Origin: Campylobacterales bacterium
Lineage (GTDB): Bacteria > Campylobacterota > Campylobacteria > Campylobacterales > QNZT01
DNA: 39,539 bases
Direction of reading: 5' to 3'
Assembly: GCA_027066435.1 (NCBI GenBank)
Contig: JAMONX010000067.1
Coordinates: 1-39,539, forward strand
The position numbers were made by a program, and so were the translations under genes. Within the stretch, counting starts at the first letter, position 1. Every line of letters starts with the position of its first letter. The notes beneath the pieces are model-generated. The model was given only the letters and a program-made list of their open reading frames with translations. It searched no databases and was not told the origin of the DNA. Below, piece after piece: positions 1-8,969 of the stretch.

Positions 1-1
1 T

Positions 2-115
2 CACAGGTTGAATTCAAGACCTAGAAAGTGTCTTGATTATGCAACTCCTTATGAGGCTTTTATGGAACTTACAGGTTTAGATGCTATAGTTTTGGTTAAG
101 GGTATTCGCTTATGA
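2..115 (+). pseudogene. IS30-family transposase, C-terminal end (cut by window edge)
   Basis: The frame is open from base 2 to a TGA at 113-115 and encodes about 37 residues, including RPRKCLDYATPYEAF. This matches the conserved C-terminal end of IS30-family integrase-core transposases (N-x-RPRK-x-L-x-Y-x-TP-x-E-x-F). The start lies outside the window, so an intact element cannot be distinguished from a remnant. Bases 116-170 would be the non-coding end of the element. No terminal inverted repeat can be confirmed because the other end is not visible. Confidence 0.65.
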
Positions 116-179
116 GTCGAATCTGCCCCATTCAAATTTCATACTTAGATTATATCAATTTTTCTACGAGTTTTTGAGC

Positions 180-197
180 ATCTTTTTGAAAAAAGAT
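180..197. other. Short palindrome downstream of potC
   Basis: A near-perfect inverted repeat (ATCTTTT, four-base centre, AAAAGAT) lies 14 bases beyond the potC stop on the minus strand. It has no trailing T-run in that direction, so it is a weak terminator candidate. Otherwise the stretch 116-210 holds nothing recognisable apart from the probable IS end. Confidence 0.25.
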
Positions 198-210
198 ACA
201 GAGTTTCCAT

Positions 211-1062
211 CTACTTTTTACGATTTACAACAAAGTTCACAACTGCAAAAATTGTTATAAAAACAACAATCATAAATGATACAGCGTTTAAAACTGGTGT
301 TGAACTAAATTTAATTCTTGAATATAAATCAACTGGCAAGGTTGCATCTGAACCAACTAGGAAAATAGTTGTATTAAAGTTTGAAAAACTAATCAAAAAA
401 GCGACAACAAAAGCACCGACAATCGCAGGTTTTAAGTATGGAATGGTTATATACCAGATAGCTTCTAGGCGATTTGCTCTAAGACTTAAAGCTGCCTCTT
501 CTAGTGTCCTGTCAAATTTTTTAAGTCTTGCAGATACTAAAAGCATCACATATGTCGCTCCAAATGAGAACTGTCCAAAGACAACAAGCCAAAAGCTAGG
601 TCGTAAAAACTCTAAATCTAATCCATAATTATCTTCCATATAATTTCCAGCAAATGTAGAGCTAAGTAGTATGGATATACCTAAAATAACCCCAGGGATT
701 ACCAAAGGAGAGAGAGCTAAAAAGTATAAAAAACCTTTAAATCTAAAATTTTCCTCTTCAAATAAAAGAGCTGCAATCGTGCCAAATATCGTAGAGAGCA
801 GGGCAACTACAAACCCAGTTTGTAAACTTGTCCAGATGCTAGCCATCAAATCTTCATCTTTAAATAGACCCAATCTATCACCAGAATCCGCAAAAAACCA
901 ATCAAATGTAAATCCATGCCAAGGAAGAGAGATGAAATTTGAATCATTAAAAGCCAATATCGAGATGGTAATCAAAGGCATAGTTAAAAATATAAAAAAG
1001 AGTATTATGAAAACTCTAAAAAGAATCTTATATGGTGTTGAGTTTGGTAATGATCGTATCAT
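211..1062 (-). CDS. potC: Spermidine/putrescine ABC transporter permease PotC
   Basis: Inner-membrane permease of a polyamine importer, 283 residues, the usual PotC length. It has about six hydrophobic segments. The first (about residues 15-36) is followed by a periplasmic loop, and the cytoplasmic EAA loop that docks on the ATPase lies near residues 186-206 (EEAALSLRANRLEAIWYITIPYLKP). The start codon overlaps the end of potB by four bases (ATGA type), so the two are translationally coupled. It is the last gene of the potDABC operon. The family assignment is firm. Whether the substrate is spermidine, putrescine or another cation cannot be decided from the permease alone. Confidence 0.9.
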   Translation of the reverse strand: MIRSLPNSTPYKILFRVFIILFFIFLTMPLITISILAFNDSNFISLPWHGFTFDWFFADSGDRLGLFKDEDLMASIWTSLQTGFVVALLSTIFGTIAALLFEEENFRFKGFLYFLALSPLVIPGVILGISILLSSTFAGNYMEDNYGLDLEFLRPSFWLVVFGQFSFGATYVMLLVSARLKKFDRTLEEAALSLRANRLEAIWYITIPYLKPAIVGAFVVAFLISFSNFNTTIFLVGSDATLPVDLYSRIKFSSTPVLNAVSFMIVVFITIFAVVNFVVNRKK

Positions 1063-1913
1063 GAGCCAACCTTTTCAAGTTTTTGTCCAGTTAGTTTAAG
1101 TGTTACCCAGATAATTGTCGATGAGAGTGCCAAAAGTAAAAATCCAAATGCTGCACCTTCATTCCAGTTAAATGTTGATAAAAATTTATTGTAAATCTGC
1201 TCTGTAAACCAGAGTGAACTTTTTCCACCTAAGATATTTGGTGCGATATAATCTCCAATAACTAGCATAAATACGATAATTCCACCAGAGACAATTCCTG
1301 GCATCGAGTATGGTATGACAATTTTCGTAAATATTGTCCATTTTGAAGCACCTAAATCACAAGCAGCTTCTATCAGAGAATCATCCAAACTCTCTAACGC
1401 AGCCATGATAGGTATAATCATAAAAATCATCGACATATAAACCAAGCCTATTGTCATACTAAAATCTGTATATAACATAACTATTGGAGTCTCAATAAGA
1501 CCAATACCCATCAAAAATTGGTTAATAACCCCATTGTCACTAAGAAGTATCATCCAGCCATAAATCGTTACAAGTTCCCCCACCCAAATAGGTATCAAAA
1601 GAAGAACAACCATAAAACCGCTATATTTTCTAGCAACAACTTTAACAAGATAAAAAGCAACAGGAAATGTAATGATAAAAACTATAAAAGTAACCACAAT
1701 AGAGTAAACCGCAGTCTTAACAAATGTAAGCCAATATATTTTATCTTCAAAAAATGCTAAATAGTTGTTAAATGAATAGACTAAATCCCCATCATCATTT
1801 TCAAACTTAAATGAGCTTAAGAGCAAATCAAAGTGAGGTAAAACTATAAGTATTATAAGCCAAAGAAGAACAGGAACAAGAAGTAGATAAAAAGTTAGGT
1901 CAATTTTTCTCAT
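1059..1913 (-). CDS. potB: Spermidine/putrescine ABC transporter permease PotB
   Basis: Second inner-membrane permease of the polyamine importer, 284 residues. A signal-anchor-like first helix (about residues 7-27) is followed by five more hydrophobic segments. The EAA loop is recognisable around residues 176-200, with the pattern EAACDLGASKWTIF followed by IPYSMPGI. It begins five bases after the potA stop and overlaps potC by four bases. PotB and PotC are expected to form the heterodimeric channel, with PotA in the cytoplasm and PotD in the periplasm. Confidence 0.9.
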   Translation of the reverse strand: MRKIDLTFYLLLVPVLLWLIILIVLPHFDLLLSSFKFENDDGDLVYSFNNYLAFFEDKIYWLTFVKTAVYSIVVTFIVFIITFPVAFYLVKVVARKYSGFMVVLLLIPIWVGELVTIYGWMILLSDNGVINQFLMGIGLIETPIVMLYTDFSMTIGLVYMSMIFMIIPIMAALESLDDSLIEAACDLGASKWTIFTKIVIPYSMPGIVSGGIIVFMLVIGDYIAPNILGGKSSLWFTEQIYNKFLSTFNWNEGAAFGFLLLALSSTIIWVTLKLTGQKLEKVGS

Positions 1914-1917
1914 AAAA

Positions 1918-2976
1918 TCACTCTTTATAACATTTTAGATCATCACAATATATACCAACCAAAATCTCATCATTCTCTTGCATCTGGTCAAATTGTGCAT
2001 TTTGAGGAAGTGAGATAAGAACTTCATCACTACTTTCATTGATAATAGCTGATAACTTCGTGTTTGAACCATCAAATAAAATTGTTTTTATCTTCATCTT
2101 GACTATGTCTATATTTTCTAAATTAGAGTCAGGATTTAGTATAAAAGCTTCTGGACGGATGAAGAGTTTTGTGGGGTTAAAATCAAGATTTGGCTTTTCT
2201 AATTTCCATCCGTTTGAAGTTGTCAATATGCCATTTTCATAGCTTACTATCTCAAACTTATTGTTCTCACCTACAAAACCTGCAACAAAAGAGGTCTTTG
2301 GATTTTTATATAGATTTTTTGGAGTATCTATCTGTTCAAATCGTCCATTGTTCATAACAGCAACTTTATCACTCATAACCAAAGCTTCTGATTGATCGTG
2401 AGTGATATATATAAAAGTTGTTCCTATCTCTTTTTGAAGAAGTTTTAGCTCTATCTTCATGTGTTCTCGAAGTTTTCTATCTAACGCGCCAAGGGGTTCA
2501 TCAAGTAGCAAGATAGAGGGTTTTAAAACTAAAGATCTAGCAATCGCAACTCTTTGTCTTTGACCGCCTGAAAGCTTTGTCACCTTTTTCTTTTCATAAC
2601 CTTCTAATCCAACACGACTAAGCATTGCAGCAACTCTTTTTGAAATCTCTTTTTTGCTTAACTTTTGTCTTTGAAGTCCAAATGCAACATTTTGTTCAAC
2701 ATTCATCATCGGAAAAAGTGCAAGGTTTTGAAAGACGATATTTACAGGTCGTTTCTCTGGTGGAATCCCTTTCATAGACTTTCCATCTATAAGTATATCA
2801 CCTTGGCTCTGTTCTTCAAATCCAGATATCATCCGTAAAAGTGTAGTTTTACCACAACCTGAAGGTCCTAAAATTGAGAAAAATCCCCCCTCTTTGACGC
2901 TGAAATCTATAGAGTTTACAGCGGTAAAGCCAGGAAAATGTTTTGAAAGATTTTTAATTTCTAGTATAGGCTTCAT
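1918..2976 (-). CDS. potA: Spermidine/putrescine ABC transporter ATP-binding protein PotA
   Basis: ATPase subunit of the polyamine importer, 352 residues. Visible motifs are Walker A GPSGCGKTT (about residues 38-46), the Q-loop, the ABC signature LSGGQRQRVA (about 136-145), Walker B SILLLDEPLGALD and the switch histidine ITHDQSEA. The C-terminal third (about residues 235-352) fits the TOBE/OB regulatory domain of the PotA/MalK group. It lies between potD (four-base gap) and potB. The combination with a PotD-type binding protein supports polyamine rather than iron or sulfate import. Confidence 0.92.
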   Translation of the reverse strand: MKPILEIKNLSKHFPGFTAVNSIDFSVKEGGFFSILGPSGCGKTTLLRMISGFEEQSQGDILIDGKSMKGIPPEKRPVNIVFQNLALFPMMNVEQNVAFGLQRQKLSKKEISKRVAAMLSRVGLEGYEKKKVTKLSGGQRQRVAIARSLVLKPSILLLDEPLGALDRKLREHMKIELKLLQKEIGTTFIYITHDQSEALVMSDKVAVMNNGRFEQIDTPKNLYKNPKTSFVAGFVGENNKFEIVSYENGILTTSNGWKLEKPNLDFNPTKLFIRPEAFILNPDSNLENIDIVKMKIKTILFDGSNTKLSAIINESSDEVLISLPQNAQFDQMQENDEILVGIYCDDLKCYKE

Positions 2977-2980
2977 ATTG

Positions 2981-4030
2981 CTATTTTGCCGCTTTGATTC
3001 TATCTAAAACTTTTGCTTCGATTCTTTCAAACCCTTCTGGTACCGGTGGATGCCACTTGATGTTTTCTAAATCTGCTTTTGAAAATGATCTATTGAAGTT
3101 ATCTTTTATCTCATCACTTAAGTATTTATCAGCCTCTTTAGATGCAGTGCCATATCCCTCTTTGTTTGTAAAATGTGCTGCATTTTTAGCTTTTAACATA
3201 AAGTTAATCCACTTGTATGCTCCTTCAACATTTTTTGATTTTGCTGGAATTGCAAATGTATCTATCCAACCCAATGCTCCACTTTTTGGTGCAACAAAAT
3301 CGATATCAGGATTTATCTTATGCAAACTCCAACCTTTACCATCCCAACCTGAGATCACATTTGCATCTCCACTCTTGATGATATTTACCTGAGTATCCCC
3401 ACTTGTCCAGTAGTTTTTGACATATTTTTTATTTTCAATCAGTTTTGTTTCAACTCTCTTCATCAATGCTTTATACGCTTTCTTATCGTTATAAAGAGCA
3501 AAAGGATCTTCACCCATACCAAAAGCGGTAGCGATTAATAGTGGTCTTTTCAATCTATATGAGATTTTCCCATCATATTTTGGATTCCATAAGTCTGACC
3601 AATCATTTGCATCTGGAGCTAATTTTTTATTTACAATCAAACCTGTTGTTCCATAGCAAAATGGTAGGGCATAAACTTTACCTTCAACCGTTGTATTTTT
3701 CTTTATACTATCTACCATTGCAGGTTTTAACTGTTCTAAATTTACCTTAGAAAAATCGATAGGTTGATAGATAGGAAACTTACTTTGAGCAAAAAAGACT
3801 CTATCTCCACTAGGCTGAGCCAAATCAAACCCACCACCTCTAGTTGCTCTAAGCTTTGCTATCATCTCTTCATTGTTAGAGTAAGTGATTTTTACTTTTA
3901 TTCCAGTCTCTTTCTCAAACTCTTTTACAAATTCTGCTGGTGCATAACCTTTCCAAGTGATAATCCTTAGAGTATCTCCTGCCATAATAATAGTTGACAT
4001 CAATGTTATAAGTAGTACAATTTTTTTCAT
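2981..4030 (-). CDS. potD: Spermidine/putrescine-binding periplasmic protein PotD
   Basis: Periplasmic solute-binding protein of the polyamine importer, 349 residues. An N-terminal signal peptide of about 17 residues (MKKIVLLITLMSTIIMAG) is followed by the family opening LRIITWKGYAPAEFVKEFEK. Internal blocks typical of PotD/PotF are LAQPSGDRVFF, ALPFCYGTTGLIVNK and GALGWIDTFAIP. It is the first gene of the operon, with a TATAAT sequence and an AAGGA ribosome site upstream. Binding specificity among polyamines is not determined here. Confidence 0.92.
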   Translation of the reverse strand: MKKIVLLITLMSTIIMAGDTLRIITWKGYAPAEFVKEFEKETGIKVKITYSNNEEMIAKLRATRGGGFDLAQPSGDRVFFAQSKFPIYQPIDFSKVNLEQLKPAMVDSIKKNTTVEGKVYALPFCYGTTGLIVNKKLAPDANDWSDLWNPKYDGKISYRLKRPLLIATAFGMGEDPFALYNDKKAYKALMKRVETKLIENKKYVKNYWTSGDTQVNIIKSGDANVISGWDGKGWSLHKINPDIDFVAPKSGALGWIDTFAIPAKSKNVEGAYKWINFMLKAKNAAHFTNKEGYGTASKEADKYLSDEIKDNFNRSFSKADLENIKWHPPVPEGFERIEAKVLDRIKAAK

Positions 4031-4061
4031 AATTTTTTAATCCTTTAGTTTTGTTAGTTTG

Positions 4062-4067
4062 ATTATA
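4062..4067 (-). promoter_or_regulatory. Predicted -10 box for potDABC
   Basis: On the minus strand this reads TATAAT, 31 bases before the potD ATG, with an AAAGGA ribosome site between. Campylobacterota sigma-70 promoters typically rely on a strong -10 and a poor -35, which this fits. The rest of 4031-4138 shows no gene. Confidence 0.5.
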
Positions 4068-4138
4068 TTGTAAAGAAATTAAAGCTAGTGAAATTTGATG
4101 TATATATTGTTTTAATAGATTATTCTCAAGGACTCTTG

Positions 4139-4654
4139 TTAATCCTTCTTTCTAACAACTTTATAAATCTCTTTTACTATTTTAAGGGGAGTTTTGTCTT
4201 CAACATCTATTATGATATCTGCTACTTTTTTATACTCTTTAACTCTCTCTTTATAGAGTTTTTTAGCCTCTTTTTGGTCTTGAAATAGTGGTCTTTTAGC
4301 TAATTTTTTTTGGGCATTTGGATGTTCTACAATTCGCTTTAATATCGCATCAAATGAAGAGTCTAAAAGAACTACTGAGCCTATCTTTTTTAAATCTTTA
4401 ACTTTAAAAAAACCACCTCCTGTTGAGATGATAGAGTTTTTTACACTAGAAGATAACCATTTTGCACACTTTTGTTCAAGGATCCTAAAATACTCCTCTC
4501 CCTCTGTGTTAAAAATATCTTTAATTTTTCGGTTTTCCATACTCTCTATCAAGTCATCGGTATCTATACAAAATGCACTGTACTCTTTAGCATAAGCTCT
4601 TGCAATTGTTCCTTTTCCTACTCCCATAAAGCCAATTAAAATGATATTTTTCAT
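4139..4654 (-). CDS. aroK: Shikimate kinase AroK
   Basis: Phosphorylates shikimate to shikimate-3-phosphate with ATP in aromatic amino acid synthesis; cytoplasmic. It has 171 residues, the usual length. The P-loop GFMGVGKGT is at residues 8-16, the shikimate-binding segment includes DTDDLIE near residue 32, the GGG motif STGGGFF is near residue 78, and the lid region has RPLF around residue 120. Its start codon overlaps the der stop by four bases, so der and aroK form a minus-strand operon. Confidence 0.93.
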   Translation of the reverse strand: MKNIILIGFMGVGKGTIARAYAKEYSAFCIDTDDLIESMENRKIKDIFNTEGEEYFRILEQKCAKWLSSSVKNSIISTGGGFFKVKDLKKIGSVVLLDSSFDAILKRIVEHPNAQKKLAKRPLFQDQKEAKKLYKERVKEYKKVADIIIDVEDKTPLKIVKEIYKVVRKKD

Positions 4655-6036
4655 TCGCCAAAATTCTCACTGCTTTTTTTCTTTTTAGCCTCTAATATGA
4701 GTTGTGTTCCTTCAAAATCAAAAAACTCTCTTAGTTGATTTACTAGATATCTTTTATAACTAAAATGTAATGCTTTTGGACGATTCATGATAAGGGCAAT
4801 TCTAGGTGGTTTTATATCAAACTGTGTAGAGAAGTAGATTTTTACTAACTTCCCGTGGTCTGCTGGCATGTGGTGTCTTGAATTTGCTATCTTCATAACT
4901 TCATTTAATTTTGAAGTTGAGATTCGCCTAGAGTAATTTTCATATACTGATAAAATTTTATCATTTATCTTATGAACTCTCTTATGCGATAAAGCTGAGA
5001 TGGTGATAACAGGAGCATATGACAAAAACTTAAAACGATCTCTTACCAATTGAACACTTTTATCATAATCATAAAGTGCTTCATCCCATTTATTTAAAAC
5101 CACCATGACACCTAATTCAAACTTATCAACAAGATGTGCTATTTTTTCATCAAGCTCCTTAAATTCCTCACTTGCATCTATAACCAAAAGTGCGATATCA
5201 GCACCTTCTAACATCTTTTGCGTTCTTTGGAGTGCATGTCTCTCTATTCCTTCGATTTTGCCTCGTTTTCGTATTCCTGCTGTGTCTACAAAAGTAATTG
5301 TTTTGTCTTTATAGATTAACTTTTCATCAACTGGGTCTACAGTTGTACCTGCAACATCGCTTACAATTGATCTCTCTTCTCCAAGTAGGGCATTTAAAAG
5401 AGAGCTTTTTCCAACATTTACACGACCGATAATTGCAACTTTTATCTCACTATCATCTTCTTCCTCTGGAATTTCAACCTCTTCTTGGAGTATCAAATCT
5501 TCAAGGGAAAAATCATCATCCTCTTGTAAAATTAGCTTTTCTTCCTCTTTTTCGATGTTGGAATCTATCCAATTTATAAGTTTTCTTGTTCCTCTATTGT
5601 GTGAAACTGATATAAAAAACATATTTTCTGCTCCAAAAGAGCTAAATTCCCAGCCCATATCTTCTTCAGATTTGTCATTGTCCAATTTATTTACAATAAG
5701 AGCTAGTTTTGGGCAGTTTTTTTGAAGATTATAGAAGATTTTTTTATCTTCATCATCTGGAAGAGTTTTTCCATCAACCATAAAAAGAACAATATCTGCC
5801 TCTTTTGCTGCTTTTAAAGATTTTGCTTGTACAGCTGCAAAAAGTTCGGTTGAGTCATCTAACCCTCCTGTATCAATAAGAAGAGCTGGAGTTTGGTTTA
5901 TAAGTACTTCTCTTTTTTTTATATCTCTAGTTGTTCCGCTTTCATCTGAAGTGATTGCATCCCATTGTCTTGAAATTCTATTAAAAAGGGAACTTTTTCC
6001 TACATTTGGTTTGCCTATAAGTGCAATTTTAGTCAT
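4651..6036 (-). CDS. der: Ribosome biogenesis GTPase Der (EngA)
   Basis: Tandem-GTPase protein needed for 50S ribosomal subunit maturation, 461 residues. The first G domain starts with GKPNVGKSS (residues 8-16) and has DTGG and NKLD motifs. The second starts with GRVNVGKSS (about residues 204-212), followed by DTAGIRKRG and NKWD. A C-terminal KH-like domain covers about residues 370-461. The acidic linker between the G domains (about 162-197, rich in E and D) is typical of this protein. It is transcribed away from the DUF3108 gene. Confidence 0.95.
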   Translation of the reverse strand: MTKIALIGKPNVGKSSLFNRISRQWDAITSDESGTTRDIKKREVLINQTPALLIDTGGLDDSTELFAAVQAKSLKAAKEADIVLFMVDGKTLPDDEDKKIFYNLQKNCPKLALIVNKLDNDKSEEDMGWEFSSFGAENMFFISVSHNRGTRKLINWIDSNIEKEEEKLILQEDDDFSLEDLILQEEVEIPEEEDDSEIKVAIIGRVNVGKSSLLNALLGEERSIVSDVAGTTVDPVDEKLIYKDKTITFVDTAGIRKRGKIEGIERHALQRTQKMLEGADIALLVIDASEEFKELDEKIAHLVDKFELGVMVVLNKWDEALYDYDKSVQLVRDRFKFLSYAPVITISALSHKRVHKINDKILSVYENYSRRISTSKLNEVMKIANSRHHMPADHGKLVKIYFSTQFDIKPPRIALIMNRPKALHFSYKRYLVNQLREFFDFEGTQLILEAKKKKSSENFGE

Positions 6037-6122
6037 TTTTGTATCTTTTTTGTCTGCAATATATCGATATTTTGGTTAAAGTAATTTAAATAAAGAATTA
6101 AATCAGTATATTTTTGTACAAT

Positions 6123-6129
6123 TATAGAT
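6123..6129 (+). promoter_or_regulatory. Possible -10 box in the der/DUF3108 divergent gap
   Basis: The 121-base gap 6037-6157 separates two outward-facing genes and should hold both promoters. TATAGAT here is a fair -10 for the plus-strand gene. On the minus strand TATATT at 6058-6063 is a candidate for der. Both are weak matches. Confidence 0.3.
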
Positions 6130-6157
6130 ACTATTAAAAGAAAAGAGTATAAAAAAT

Positions 6158-6907
6158 ATGATAAAAATAGCACTCTCTTTAATGTTGTTGATTGGAACGC
6201 TTTTTAGTAAAGACTATACCTTGGATGCAAAGTATGATATTCACTATGGTTTTTTTGGAACGATTGGTGAAGCTAATGCAAACTTAAAAATAGATAACGA
6301 TACTTACAAGATAAAACTAGAAGCAAAAGCACAAGGACTTGTAAAAATACTTAGTAGCAATCGTGTTGAAATATATGAAAGTACAGGAATTGTAAAAGAT
6401 GGATTATTTGTGCCAAATATATTTATCAGTACCAAGATAAAAGGTGACAATAAAAATGTTAGACGATACTTGATTGACCATAAAAAAAAGGAGGTAGTTC
6501 TTCTTCGGTCTAGCATAAATGATGGAGTAGCAAGTGACTCTAGGACTATACTTCCATACTACTCAAAAAATGATATCTTAACACTTTTTTTCAATTTAAA
6601 ATATCTTTTAGGTGAAGATTTTAAAGTCAAAGATGGACAAAAATTTGTAGCAATTGGTGCAAGCAAAAGAGATGGCAAAGTCAATATCGAAAATATTCCT
6701 AAACAAAACTTTAGAGATATAGCAAAACTTCTTAAAAAACCTGAAAATTTACTAACTGTAGTTTTAAATCAAAAGATTTTCTCAAGCCAAAAAGGTGAAA
6801 TGTTTGTAAATTTAGATGATGATGGGATCTGTCTTTCGGCAGTTTTAAAAGATGTTGTTATGTTTGGCGATATCAGAGGTGAATTGGTAAGTTTGATTAA
6901 AAGATAG
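6158..6907 (+). CDS. DUF3108-type periplasmic protein, function unknown
   Basis: 249 residues with an N-terminal signal peptide ([14 protein letters not shown], residues 4-17), so exported. The mature start, [18 protein letters not shown], and the later alternating beta-type sequence with a [13 protein letters not shown] segment resemble DUF3108 proteins, which are often encoded near lipopolysaccharide genes and proposed to form an outer-membrane-facing beta structure. It ends eight bases before kdsA, so the two are probably co-transcribed. The link to Kdo or lipopolysaccharide is inferred from position only. Confidence 0.7.
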   Translation: MIKIALSLMLLIGTLFSKDYTLDAKYDIHYGFFGTIGEANANLKIDNDTYKIKLEAKAQGLVKILSSNRVEIYESTGIVKDGLFVPNIFISTKIKGDNKNVRRYLIDHKKKEVVLLRSSINDGVASDSRTILPYYSKNDILTLFFNLKYLLGEDFKVKDGQKFVAIGASKRDGKVNIENIPKQNFRDIAKLLKKPENLLTVVLNQKIFSSQKGEMFVNLDDDGICLSAVLKDVVMFGDIRGELVSLIKR

Positions 6908-6915
6908 GAGAACAA

Positions 6916-7710
6916 GTGATATTGATAGCAGGACCTTGTGTTATAGAGAGTCGTGAAAGTTTGATGAGGATTGCCCAAAATCTTAAAAAATATGAAGATA
7001 ATAAAAATATAGAGTTCTATTTTAAAGCTAGTTTTGACAAAGCAAATCGTACCTCTTTAGAGAGTTTTAGAGGACCTGGTTTAGAGAAAGGGTTAAAACT
7101 TTTACAAGAGGTTCAAAAAGAGTTTGGTTATAAACTTTTAACTGATATACACGAAACTTCTCAAGTAGATGCAGCATCTGAAGTTGTAGATGTTCTTCAA
7201 ATTCCCGCTTTTTTATGTCGCCAAACTGACCTTTTGGTAAAAGCTGCCAAGAGTAAAGCAGTTGTCAATATAAAAAAAGGGCAGTTTATGAATCCAGCTG
7301 ATATGGAGTATTCTGCACTCAAAGTTCTAAAAACTAGAGGCTATGAAAATGCTACTTATGAAAATAGTAAAAAAGCAGGTTTGTGGCTAACTGAGAGAGG
7401 TAGTAGTTTTGGATATGGAAATTTAGTTGTAGATATGAGAAGCTTACTTATTATGAGAGAATTTGCTCCTGTGATTTTTGATGCAACTCATGCAGTTCAG
7501 ATTCCAGGAGGGGCTAGTGGAAAGAGTAGTGGTAAAAGAGAATTTGTTGCACCTTTGGCAAAAGCCGCCGCTGCTGTTGGTGTAGATGGGTTTTTCTTTG
7601 AGACTCATTTTGATCCCTCTATTGCTTTGAGTGATGGGGCAAATATGCTTAAGTTTGATGATTTAGATAAAACTATAAAGAGTGTGGTGAACATTAGAAA
7701 TATATGTTAA
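6916..7710 (+). CDS. kdsA: 2-dehydro-3-deoxyphosphooctonate aldolase (Kdo-8-phosphate synthase) KdsA
   Basis: Condenses phosphoenolpyruvate with arabinose-5-phosphate to make Kdo-8-phosphate, the precursor of the lipopolysaccharide inner-core sugar. 264 residues. Conserved blocks are IAGPCVIES (residues 4-12), [48 protein letters not shown] and [12 protein letters not shown]. The start is a GTG preceded by AGGAGAAC, a good ribosome site. The 3' end overlaps the flippase gene by seven bases, tying Kdo synthesis to the polysaccharide locus. Confidence 0.95.
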   Translation: MILIAGPCVIESRESLMRIAQNLKKYEDNKNIEFYFKASFDKANRTSLESFRGPGLEKGLKLLQEVQKEFGYKLLTDIHETSQVDAASEVVDVLQIPAFLCRQTDLLVKAAKSKAVVNIKKGQFMNPADMEYSALKVLKTRGYENATYENSKKAGLWLTERGSSFGYGNLVVDMRSLLIMREFAPVIFDATHAVQIPGGASGKSSGKREFVAPLAKAAAAVGVDGFFFETHFDPSIALSDGANMLKFDDLDKTIKSVVNIRNIC

Positions 7711-8969
7711 AAGTTTCAGAGTCAAGTGCTATTAAAAGACTAGGAGACAATTTTGCTGCCTTGGTTGTTCTTCAGGGGGTTAACTATTTAGTACCGCTTA
7801 TTGTCTTTCCATATCTTGTGCGAGTATTAGGAATTGATGGTTTTGGTCTTTATTCATTTGTTTTTTATGTAATTTGGATAGGTATTGTTATATCAGATTA
7901 TGGTTTTGATTTAACAGCTACAAGACTCATCTCTACACATAATGGTAATAGTCATAAAATTAATGAAATATTTTCATCTGTTATGATATTAAAGATGTTT
8001 TTATCATTTTTATTTTTAGGATTATTGACACTTGCAATTTTAACAGTTGATAAGTTTTCGCAAAATTATGAGCTTTATTATTTGGGATTTGGTTTTGTGC
8101 TAGGTCAAGCTCTCTTTCCTGTTTGGTTTTTTCAAGGAATTGAAAAGATGCGTTATATTACAATTTTAAATGCTGTTTCAAAGCTTATTTTTACACTTCT
8201 TATATTTATTTTTGTAAAGTCAATTGATGATCTTTATCTTGTATTTGCTTTCAATGCTTTAGGGGCAATTGTCGCAGGAATCTGGGCACTCTATATCGCT
8301 TTTACAAAATTTGGGGTATCGTTTAAATTTCAAGCCCTCTCTACACTTATACACTATTTTAAAGATGGTTGGTATGTTTTTACTTCTAGAGTAGCAGTTC
8401 AACTCTATAGTTCTGCAAATATAATTATTTTAGGTTTTTTTGTAAGTAATACAGCACTTGGATATTTTTCAATTGTTGAGAAAATTATTCGTGCTTTAGG
8501 TAGTATTTTGGAACCACTTACTGGTGCAACTTATCCGTATCTAAATAAAATTTATCAAAGCTCAAAAGAGTTGTTTTATAAAAGAAATGATCAACTATTT
8601 TTTGTTATTTTGATAATCATGATGCCACTTGCAATAGTTATTAATTATTTTGGTTATGAAATATTGAAGTTGGTTTCAGGAGAAGAGCCACATGAGATTA
8701 TGATTGAAGTTCTTTTTATCCTTAGTTTTCCTTTAATTAGTTATCAGTATGGAAGTCAATTTACAAATATGCTTGTAACATTGAACGAGACAAAACTTTT
8801 AAATCGTATAGTACTTGTGGCAGCTTTGATAAATTTAATTATTGCTCCGATTGTTATATATTTTGCTGGTATTATAGGTCTTGCTTGGCTTAATGTTTTT
8901 ATAGCTTTTTTTATTGTTTTTACAAAGGGATATTTTATTTATTTTAAATTTAGAGGTAGGGGTGTATGA
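7704..8969 (+). CDS. Wzx-type polysaccharide flippase
   Basis: 421-residue polytopic membrane protein with about 12 hydrophobic segments. It opens with [20 protein letters not shown] and continues [18 protein letters not shown], the signature start of the RfbX/Wzx family of the MOP exporter superfamily, which moves lipid-linked repeat units across the inner membrane. It overlaps kdsA at its start and the next gene by four bases at its end, so it is translated within one operon. The repeat-unit structure cannot be inferred from this protein. Confidence 0.88.
   Translation: MLKVSESSAIKRLGDNFAALVVLQGVNYLVPLIVFPYLVRVLGIDGFGLYSFVFYVIWIGIVISDYGFDLTATRLISTHNGNSHKINEIFSSVMILKMFLSFLFLGLLTLAILTVDKFSQNYELYYLGFGFVLGQALFPVWFFQGIEKMRYITILNAVSKLIFTLLIFIFVKSIDDLYLVFAFNALGAIVAGIWALYIAFTKFGVSFKFQALSTLIHYFKDGWYVFTSRVAVQLYSSANIIILGFFVSNTALGYFSIVEKIIRALGSILEPLTGATYPYLNKIYQSSKELFYKRNDQLFFVILIIMMPLAIVINYFGYEILKLVSGEEPHEIMIEVLFILSFPLISYQYGSQFTNMLVTLNETKLLNRIVLVAALINLIIAPIVIYFAGIIGLAWLNVFIAFFIVFTKGYFIYFKFRGRGV

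Noticed and set aside
671-1099. Plus-strand open frame opposite potC
   Set aside because: It is a shadow of the well-supported minus-strand permease genes; its lysine/asparagine-rich translation resembles no protein family.
2885-2890. Run of six C in potA as a possible phase-variation tract
   Set aside because: Too short compared with the eight or more G/C bases usual for slippage in Campylobacterota, and it lies in a housekeeping transporter gene.
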